NCBI GenBank assembly: GCA_030670425.1
Contig: DAOVBS010000016.1
Location: forward strand, 1-8,628
Direction: 5' to 3'
Length of the DNA stretch: 8,628 bases
Source: Chloroflexota bacterium
GTDB taxonomy: Bacteria; Chloroflexota; Dehalococcoidia; GIF9; AB-539-J10
In this document: in pieces, positions 1-4,724 of the stretch
Layout of the letters: each line of letters begins with the position of its first letter
Position numbering within the stretch: the stretch's first letter is position 1
Position numbers and translations under genes: made by a program
The notes under the pieces: model-generated
Told to the model about the DNA's origin: nothing
Seen by the model: the letters and a program-made list of their open reading frames with translations, nothing else
The model's database searches: none

Positions 1-1326
1 GGCCATCTCTGCAGCGTTCACAATGGGGTAAGGTATGGGCGAAGGAGTGAAGAAGGGATGGGTGCCGTATTGGAAAGTAGCAACCTTGCTGGCTGTCATC
101 CTGTTTTGCACCAAGGCTGCCAGTACGTTGACAACCTCCCCCACAGTTAGCCCACCGCAAACCTGACCACCCAAGATCTCATGGGTTGTCTTCTCAAACA
201 CAAGCTTGACTGCGAACTCCTTGGCGCCAGGCATGGAGCCTGGATGCTTGTCCGGGGTTTTGACTTCACCTGTAACGGTGTCAAGACCTGCTGCCCTTGC
301 TTGTGTCTCAGTAAGACCCGACAGGCCTACGCCTGAATCCCCGATGATCGTGGCAAAACTCCCAATCACCCCTTCATTCCTTCTTCTCAATTCAAACAGA
401 TTAGCGCCAACAATTCTGCCTTCCTGTGTAGCGATGGAAGCAAGCTTCAAAGCAGACGGCTTCTGCGTGAAGAAGGATCTTTTCTCAGCGCAATCCCCAA
501 CGGCAAATATGTCCCCATCACTCGTCCTGCCGTATTCATCAACCCATATTGCCTTGGTGTCTCCTATTTGGAGCCCTGCCTTTTGAGCCAGTTCAGTGTC
601 GGGGCGGACCCCGATACACATAAATACCAGGTCTGCCTTCAGTTCCTCTCCACCGGCAAGTCTCACTGCCCTGACTTTTTTCTCCCCCAGAATCGCCTCT
701 ATCTTAGCCCCCGTTCTTACAGCTATCCCCCTTTCCTGTAGCCTACTCTCGGCCAAAGCGCAGAAATCCTCATCGAAGACAATTTGAAGGCAGTGAGGCA
801 ACATCTCTACGACGGTGACATTCAGTCCCCTTTTCCTAAATTCATCAGCAAACTCCAGGCCTATGAATCCCCCTCCGATAATGACTACATCCTTAACCCC
901 ATCTAATGTCTTGAGTAATTTGTTCAGGTAATCCACATCTTTCACGGCGCAGAAAACATTCTCCAAGTCTGTCCCTGGCATAGGAATTATGATTGGTGTT
1001 GCGCCTGTAGCCAATACCAGCTTCTGGTATCCTATGGACTTGCCAGTTGCAGTAGCGACCGTTTTCGCCTGTGTGTCTATAGAAGTGGCTTCATCCACTA
1101 TCAAATCAATGTTGTTCTTCGAAAGCACTGCGTCCGGTATCAGGTTCTTCTCCGGGGCTCCCACCGTCCCAAAAATGTACGGAATACCACAGGGCACCAA
1201 CACCTGCCCTTCCTTCTCTTTCCGGACAACGGTTATCGTTGCGTCCTTGTAGTGCTTCCTCGCTGTCGTGCCAACGACAATTCCTCCCGCACTACCACCT
1301 ATGATCAGTACATCAGTCTTTTCCAT
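1..1326 (-). CDS. FAD/NAD(P)-dependent disulfide-reductase-family oxidoreductase (CoA-disulfide reductase / NADH oxidase type), 3' end cut by window
   Basis: The minus-strand frame is open from an ATG at 1326 to the window edge, giving 442 codons, so only the last few residues are probably missing. The protein starts with an FAD-binding beta-alpha-beta motif (VLIIGGSAGG, residues 6-15), and the GGxAGG form is typical of the CoA-disulfide reductase/NADH oxidase/sulfur reductase group. Cys46 in VPCGIPY sits where this group carries its single redox-active cysteine. ATG (107-109) is followed by the NAD(P)-binding GGGFIGLE (151-158) and the second FAD motif IFAVGDCA (273-280). The C-terminal part (about 320-442) is the dimerisation domain and ends in a Phe/Pro-rich stretch near HPFFTPSP. 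Family members use NAD(P)H to reduce CoA disulfide, oxygen, polysulfide or sulfur; the sequence alone does not tell which. The protein is probably cytoplasmic. The start is supported by AGGAGGC just upstream and by a good promoter. Family assignment is firm; the substrate is unknown. Confidence 0.93.
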   Translation of the reverse strand, partial: MEKTDVLIIGGSAGGIVVGTTARKHYKDATITVVRKEKEGQVLVPCGIPYIFGTVGAPEKNLIPDAVLSKNNIDLIVDEATSIDTQAKTVATATGKSIGYQKLVLATGATPIIIPMPGTDLENVFCAVKDVDYLNKLLKTLDGVKDVVIIGGGFIGLEFADEFRKRGLNVTVVEMLPHCLQIVFDEDFCALAESRLQERGIAVRTGAKIEAILGEKKVRAVRLAGGEELKADLVFMCIGVRPDTELAQKAGLQIGDTKAIWVDEYGRTSDGDIFAVGDCAEKRSFFTQKPSALKLASIATQEGRIVGANLFELRRRNEGVIGSFATIIGDSGVGLSGLTETQARAAGLDTVTGEVKTPDKHPGSMPGAKEFAVKLVFEKTTHEILGGQVCGGLTVGEVVNVLAALVQNRMTASKVATFQYGTHPFFTPSPIPYPIVNAAEMA

Positions 1327-1330
1327 TGCT

Positions 1331-1337
1331 GCCTCCT
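1331..1337 (-). promoter_or_regulatory. Shine-Dalgarno AGGAGGC of the flavoprotein oxidoreductase
   Basis: Read on the minus strand, AGGAGGC lies four bases before the ATG at 1326. It is a near-perfect anti-16S match and fixes the start codon. Confidence 0.7.
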
Positions 1338-1356
1338 ATTCCATTTGCTGACGGGA

Positions 1357-1385
1357 ATTATCCCATTCTGTGCCATCTAGGTCAA
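1357..1385 (-). promoter_or_regulatory. Sigma-70-type promoter of the flavoprotein oxidoreductase
   Basis: On the minus strand a -35 box TTGACC (1385-1380, 5 of 6 to consensus) is followed after exactly 17 bases by a -10 box GATAAT (1362-1357, 5 of 6). Transcription would start near 1350, leaving a leader of roughly 25 bases that contains the AGGAGGC ribosome site. Box quality, spacing and position all agree. It is judged by eye only. Confidence 0.6.
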
Positions 1386-1498
1386 TACTTCAGCTCATCT
1401 CAGCTACGTTGCGATGCCAACCCGAGAACCACCAACCATCAAATGAGGCTGAAGCAGCATGACCGCTGCTTGGCCGATGAAGGCACCAGAGCAGCTGA

Positions 1499-1528
1499 TT
1501 GCCACCAACACAAGAGCCGTGCTAGACT
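1499..1528 (+). promoter_or_regulatory. Candidate promoter for secG and the DUF62 gene
   Basis: TTGCCA (1499-1504, 5 of 6 to the -35 consensus) is followed after 18 bases by TAGACT (1523-1528, 4 of 6 to the -10 consensus), about 120 bases upstream of secG. The -10 box overlaps an inverted repeat that could serve as an operator. This is a candidate only. Confidence 0.3.
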
Positions 1529-1539
1529 ATGGAATAGTC
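1525..1539. repeat. Perfect 15-base inverted repeat GACTAT-GGA-ATAGTC
   Basis: Two perfect 6-base arms (1525-1530 and 1534-1539) are separated by GGA. The dyad overlaps the candidate secG -10 box. It could be a repressor site or a small hairpin, or chance. Nothing else in the window repeats it as far as I can see. Confidence 0.4.
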
Positions 1540-1650
1540 ACACAAGAGGGCTTAACTCGTGCCCCATGGTGGCTAGTGGAAGTGTTGCAGCGGGGGCTGG
1601 TTTTTCCCTGGCGATGTAGATTCTAGTTCGGTAACTGAGAGGGAAGTAGA

Positions 1651-1869
1651 TTGCCTACGTATCTTGCTATTGCTCAAATCCTGGTGTCCACAGCACTCAT
1701 CGCTACCATCCTATTTCAGACTCGGGGGGGTGGTCTGGGCGGCATCTTCGGACAACCCGATTCCGTCTATCGGACAAGGCGTGGCGTAGAGAGAACCCTC
1801 TTCCACATGGTCATTGCGTTGTCGGTTGTCTTTGTCATCTTCGCAATGCTGATTGTCGCTGCTTCGTAG
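1651..1869 (+). CDS. secG: Preprotein translocase subunit SecG
   Basis: SecG is the small accessory subunit of the SecYEG channel in the cytoplasmic membrane and assists SecA-driven protein export. The 72-residue product has the usual SecG plan: a first membrane helix (about 4-23), a short loop carrying RGGGLGGIFG (25-34) and YRTRRG (40-45), and a second helix (about 50-70). The loop motif is the family hallmark and the length is normal for short bacterial SecG. The start is a TTG preceded by a purine-rich GAGAGGGAAG stretch (1637-1646). The DUF62 gene follows after only 6 bases, so the two are probably co-transcribed. No other sec gene is in the window. Confidence 0.9.
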   Translation: MPTYLAIAQILVSTALIATILFQTRGGGLGGIFGQPDSVYRTRRGVERTLFHMVIALSVVFVIFAMLIVAAS

Positions 1870-1875
1870 CAAGCA

Positions 1876-2706
1876 ATGAACCCTATCATAACCCTGACCA
1901 CCGATTTCGGCTCTGACGACGCCTATGTTGCTGTGGTGAAAGGCGTCATCCTGAGCACAAACCCCAAGGCCAACATTGTGGACATCAGTCACGCAGTCGA
2001 ACCTCAGAATATCACCCAGGCCGCTTTCGTTCTGAGCATCGCCTACCGTTACTTCCCCAAACATAGCATCCATATGGCTATCGTTGACCCCGGTGTGGGA
2101 AGCGAACGCCTGGGCATAATCTTGAAGACGCCTTCAGCCCTCTTCGTTGCCCCCGATAACGGCATCCTCAGCTATGTAGTTGGTCAGCTACTGCCCGGCG
2201 CGGGCTCCTCGATTCAGCCTCAGGAGCTTGAGGAAGTGAAGTTGAAACGAGGGCTCGAAGCAGTGGCAATTACCGACCCACGCTTTTGGCGGCATCCAGT
2301 CAGTCCTACCTTCCAGGGCAGAGACGTCTTTGCCCCGGTGACCGCTGGTCTCTCTCTGGGCATATCGCCCTACGAATTCGGGGAGAAGATCTCCTGCCTT
2401 CATGTCTTTCCTATTCCAAAACCGTCCCTCGATTCGCGCGGCGATCTGGTGGGGCATGTTATATACGTCGACCATTTCGGCAACTTGATCACCGATATCA
2501 CCGCTGCTGACCTGCCGCAGGGGAACATCGTAGCTGAGGCAGCAGGGCAACGTATCCCGGGCATCGGCCGCTACTACGAGCAGGGGCAGGGATTGATGGC
2601 TATCCTCGGCAGTAGCGGCTACCTGGAAGTATCGCTGAGAGATGGAAGCGCATCTGCTTTCCTCGACACGATTGTGGGAGACGAAGTAAGGGTAATGCCG
2701 GCCTAG
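1876..2706 (+). CDS. SAM hydroxide adenosyltransferase (DUF62) / SAM-dependent halogenase family protein
   Basis: Characterised members of this family use water or hydroxide to split S-adenosylmethionine into adenosine and methionine; the chlorinases and fluorinases are relatives. The 276-residue length is normal. Visible family motifs are LTTDFGSDDAYV (7-18), DISH (36-39), VDPGVGSERLG (70-80), APDNG (92-96), TFQGRDVFAP (145-154) and, in the C-terminal barrel domain, DHFGNLITDI (199-208). Of the described Asp-Arg-His catalytic triad, Asp71 and Arg78 are present with the same spacing of seven as in the archaeal enzyme. The His of the usual TFHGRD motif is Gln147 here (codon CAG at 2314-2316). 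Activity should therefore not be assumed. The ATG follows the secG stop by 6 bases with no strong ribosome site of its own, which suggests translational coupling. The gene ends 10 bases from the converging permease gene. Confidence 0.94.
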   Translation: MNPIITLTTDFGSDDAYVAVVKGVILSTNPKANIVDISHAVEPQNITQAAFVLSIAYRYFPKHSIHMAIVDPGVGSERLGIILKTPSALFVAPDNGILSYVVGQLLPGAGSSIQPQELEEVKLKRGLEAVAITDPRFWRHPVSPTFQGRDVFAPVTAGLSLGISPYEFGEKISCLHVFPIPKPSLDSRGDLVGHVIYVDHFGNLITDITAADLPQGNIVAEAAGQRIPGIGRYYEQGQGLMAILGSSGYLEVSLRDGSASAFLDTIVGDEVRVMPA

Positions 2707-2716
2707 CAATGGCGCA

Positions 2717-3550
2717 CTAGACAGGTAATCCCAGCCAGCTGAACACACCAATCATCTTCAGACCTATGTAGAGCATTAGCGCCACAAAGACGTACCTGAG
2801 CTGTCTTGCTGGCAGAGCATGTGCCGCCCTGGCGCCAAGCTGCGCCATAGGTACACTAGCTGCTATCAAGCATAACCATATGGGCAAATTGACGTACCCT
2901 ATTGAATAGGGAAGAAGTCCAGTTACCCCGACTCCATTTGCGACATACCCAATGATGCCACCCAGACCGGTGAACATTATTGAAGCCGTAGAGGTTCCTA
3001 TCGCCAGATGCATGGGAAACTGAAGGGTCATTACCAGTGCTGGGACTATGAGTGCACCCCCGCCAAGGCCCGTGAGCCCGCTAACAACGCCTATAGGGAA
3101 GCCCAGAGCCGAGAACAGCCAACGATTGTCCTTCGGTTCCGCCCCCTCCCTGGCCAGCCTCGACGTTGCCCCCAAACCCATCCACACAGCCACAGCTAGG
3201 ACGACGCCTCCGAACCCCGTTCTTAGAGCCCATCCCGGTAGGTGAGCAGCCAGGGTAGCCCCGGCCAATCCCCCAACCAACCCACACGGACCCAGAACTA
3301 GCGCTGCCTTCCACCGAACTGCCCCTCTCCTGTTGTGTCTGCACGTACCACTTGCCGCAGTGGGCAAGATCACCAGCAAGCTCGTCCCAAACGCTGTCAT
3401 TATGGCGGTAGATTCTGTGATGCCCATCGCCACAATTACCCAGTACATGACGGGGACGACGACAAAGCCGCCACCAACCCCAAGCAGTCCGCTGGCAAAG
3501 CCAGCACCAGCGCCTGCAGCTAGTAGTATGAGCAAATGGCTTGGTGACAT
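2717..3550 (-). CDS. TauE/SafE-family membrane permease (probable sulfite/organosulfonate-type anion exporter)
   Basis: The protein is almost entirely hydrophobic, with about eight membrane segments in two related halves. Each half carries the TauE/SafE glycine signature: GLLGVGGGFVVVP near residues 21-33 and GLTGLGGGALIVP near 158-170, numbered from the ATG. Family members move sulfite, sulfoacetate, taurine-derived or other small anions across the cytoplasmic membrane; the substrate cannot be read from the sequence. I chose the ATG at 3550 (277 residues) because the first helix begins right after it and GAGAGGA lies about ten bases upstream. A TTG at 3604 would add 18 residues rich in Arg that do not look like family sequence. 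The gene converges on the DUF62 gene with 10 bases between stops, leaving no room for a separate terminator. Confidence 0.9.
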   Translation of the reverse strand: MSPSHLLILLAAGAGAGFASGLLGVGGGFVVVPVMYWVIVAMGITESTAIMTAFGTSLLVILPTAASGTCRHNRRGAVRWKAALVLGPCGLVGGLAGATLAAHLPGWALRTGFGGVVLAVAVWMGLGATSRLAREGAEPKDNRWLFSALGFPIGVVSGLTGLGGGALIVPALVMTLQFPMHLAIGTSTASIMFTGLGGIIGYVANGVGVTGLLPYSIGYVNLPIWLCLIAASVPMAQLGARAAHALPARQLRYVFVALMLYIGLKMIGVFSWLGLPV

Positions 3551-3564
3551 CCTTAAGCTTCCTC

Positions 3565-3789
3565 TCAGCGCGACAAGAAGGCCAAACACTCTTCTTGCCC
3601 ACAACCGTATTTCAAGACAACGCCGCCCATCCTACATTCACTTTGTCTGTCCAGATTCCTCGATAGACAGGGGAGAGGGATTGCTTCCCATTGTTCAAGT
3701 CCATCCCCAGTCAACAGAACAGCCGTGCCAGAGATCATTGCTCCTTGACTCGCTTCGCACGGAGGCCACGTGCAGACCAGGCAACTCAA
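3565..3789 (-). CDS. Doubtful small cysteine-rich ORF between trmO and the permease
   Basis: A 74-codon frame starts at a TTG that overlaps the trmO stop (TTGA) and ends 14 bases before the permease ATG, exactly filling the gap in what could be an operon. The product has seven cysteines (residues 3, 6, 11, 41, 52, 62, 67), no membrane helix and no family I recognise. An internal ATG at 3738 has AAGGAG only two bases ahead, too close for a good ribosome site. The neat fit favours a gene. The odd composition, weak start and lack of resemblance to anything favour chance. Confidence 0.2.
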   Translation of the reverse strand: MSCLVCTWPPCEASQGAMISGTAVLLTGDGLEQWEAIPLPCLSRNLDRQSECRMGGVVLKYGCGQEECLAFLSR

Positions 3790-4211
3790 GTGCTGTCTCG
3801 CTCATCTATGTGGGGGAAGTACGGCTTGATATCCAATAGCGGGGTGCCATCAATAGCATCCAGTCCTCTCACTTTGAGAACGTTCCGTTCTCTAGCCAGC
3901 AGCTCCACAACGCACAACCCCAACGGACTGGGTCTTCGCGGCGACCTACTGGTGAACAGCCCGTGCGGCCTCATGTCCCAAGACGGAGTGACGCTGAGCG
4001 AATATCCAGCAGACCGGTGGAACCAGTATATCAAGACAAGGTGAGAGAACATCTCTATGTCTCTCAGACCCTCCTCGAATTCCCCGAATACTTCTACTTG
4101 GCAGATCTCGTCACGGCCACTGCCTTGACGCGGCACCTGGCCAACCGCCTTGTAGGGAGAATGGATTATTCCTATCGGGGCCAGTACCAACGCTTGGCTT
4201 TCTGCCATCAT
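3786..4211 (-). CDS. trmO: TrmO/TsaA-family tRNA (t6A37) N6-methyltransferase, short form
   Basis: TrmO (UPF0066, formerly YaeB/TsaA) uses SAM to methylate N6 of threonylcarbamoyladenosine 37 in certain tRNAs and has an unusual small beta-barrel methyltransferase fold. The 141-residue protein shows the expected order: PIGIIHSPY (12-20), a SHLVLIYWFHR core strand region (56-66), the signature around HGLFTSRSPRRPSPLG (83-98), and GTPLLDIKPY (122-131). It ends soon after, so it lacks the extra C-terminal domain of the roughly 235-residue E. coli protein; short forms are common in archaea and many bacteria. Two consecutive ATGs (4211 and 4208) could start it, with no strong ribosome site before either. 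The gene is divergent from ppdK and upstream of the permease on the same strand. Family assignment is confident; the exact tRNA substrate is inferred from the family. Confidence 0.86.
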   Translation of the reverse strand: MMAESQALVLAPIGIIHSPYKAVGQVPRQGSGRDEICQVEVFGEFEEGLRDIEMFSHLVLIYWFHRSAGYSLSVTPSWDMRPHGLFTSRSPRRPSPLGLCVVELLARERNVLKVRGLDAIDGTPLLDIKPYFPHIDERDST

Positions 4212-4269
4212 AGCAACACCGTGACGTAATTAGCAGCCTGCCAGCCTCTCGCAGAACACGAACTATTTA

Positions 4270-4288
4270 CGCCTCACAACTGGAGGCG
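4270..4288. repeat. Small inverted repeat CGCCTC-N7-GAGGCG
   Basis: Perfect 6-base arms (4270-4275 and 4283-4288) enclose a 7-base loop, about 60 bases upstream of trmO. No T-run follows on either strand, so it is not a typical terminator. It may be an operator or part of a leader. Confidence 0.35.
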
Positions 4289-4515
4289 CAATCTGGCGTA
4301 GGCCACCCCCTCGACGCCTCCCCTCCCCACGAACAGTGTAGTATGGATCCCGTCACAGTTTCAAGGAAATGTGTCTTGTCGGACGAAGCTTGATCCACTG
4401 CTTGGCTTTGACGGCGTCCTGGGCATGCTGGCATGTTCTTGAATGGAAGTGGGGCTCAATTGCAGGCGGCCACGCAGCCCAGGAGATAGCCAAGATGCAG
4501 GACTGCCCCCGGCGC

Positions 4516-4544
4516 TTGTCCCCTGGAGGCTGTTAGGGTACTAT
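4516..4544 (+). promoter_or_regulatory. Weak candidate promoter for ppdK
   Basis: TTGTCC (4516-4521, 4 of 6) and TACTAT (4539-4544, 4 of 6) are separated by exactly 17 bases, about 180 bases upstream of the ppdK start. The -10 box falls inside the left arm of the 4536-4566 hairpin, so both readings cannot be independent. A TTGACG at 4408-4413 has no good -10 partner. Confidence 0.2.
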
Positions 4545-4566
4545 AGGCTGAGTGCCTATGATGTCC
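4536..4566 (+). repeat. Hairpin in the ppdK upstream region
   Basis: Arms 4536-4548 and 4554-4566 pair over 13 positions around a TGAGT loop. The inner six pairs are perfect (ATAGGC with GCCTAT). Outside them are three G-U pairs, three more Watson-Crick pairs and a single C-A mismatch. No T-run follows, so it is not a classical terminator. In a transcript starting upstream it would form a stable leader stem; as DNA it could be an operator over the weak promoter candidate. Confidence 0.45.
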
Positions 4567-4712
4567 CAGATAATTCAGAAGCTGACTATGAGTGTGGCAT
4601 TTCGAACGACAGCAAGCGGCGAGAGACCATACGCCAAAGGACTCGGCCTGAGACACGCAGACTGAAGATGATTCAAATACCGTGTCCGTGGCTTTCGAGC
4701 TAGCGAATTACC

Positions 4713-4720
4713 GGAGGTGA
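4713..4720 (+). promoter_or_regulatory. Shine-Dalgarno GGAGGTGA of ppdK, fixing a GTG start
   Basis: GGAGGTGA matches the 16S anti-SD over eight bases and ends four bases before the GTG at 4725. It selects this GTG over an out-of-frame ATG at 4717 and indicates strong translation. Confidence 0.8.
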
Positions 4721-4724
4721 CCCA

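Larger units (their letters stand above)
1327..1650. other. Divergent intergenic spacer between the oxidoreductase and secG
   Basis: This 324-base spacer holds the minus-strand promoter of the oxidoreductase at its left end. Nearer secG it holds a plus-strand promoter candidate and a perfect 15-base dyad. Open frames across it read as low-complexity translation without a recognisable motif. No tRNA, terminator or riboswitch was recognised. Confidence 0.6.
4212..4724. other. Long divergent spacer between trmO and ppdK
   Basis: These 513 bases contain no convincing gene. Open frames on both strands (4443-4703 plus, 4456-4656 minus) overlap each other, lack plausible ribosome sites and encode Arg/Pro-rich sequence without motifs. 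Structure worth noting is a small hairpin at 4270-4288, a long imperfect hairpin at 4536-4566, a weak promoter candidate at 4516-4544 and the ppdK ribosome site at 4713-4720. I recognise no known riboswitch class. Confidence 0.55.

Noticed and set aside
206..1252. Several plus-strand open frames of 63-126 codons at the left end
   Set aside because: They lie antisense to the flavoprotein gene, whose minus-strand frame shows all family motifs. They are shadow frames.
1326..1619. A 97-codon frame in the spacer before secG
   Set aside because: It starts at a TTG overlapping the first codon of the divergent flavoprotein gene, lacks a ribosome site, and its product shows no motif or hydrophobic pattern.
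1711..2751. Minus-strand frames of 120 and 187 codons opposite secG and the DUF62 gene
   Set aside because: Both are antisense shadows of genes with clear family motifs on the plus strand.
3333..4229. Plus-strand frames of 88-168 codons opposite the permease and trmO
   Set aside because: They run antisense to motif-bearing minus-strand genes and have no coding signal of their own.
4443..4703. An 86-codon frame upstream of ppdK
   Set aside because: It overlaps a similar-length frame on the other strand and has Arg/Pro-rich composition typical of non-coding GC-rich DNA. It also spans the hairpin region.
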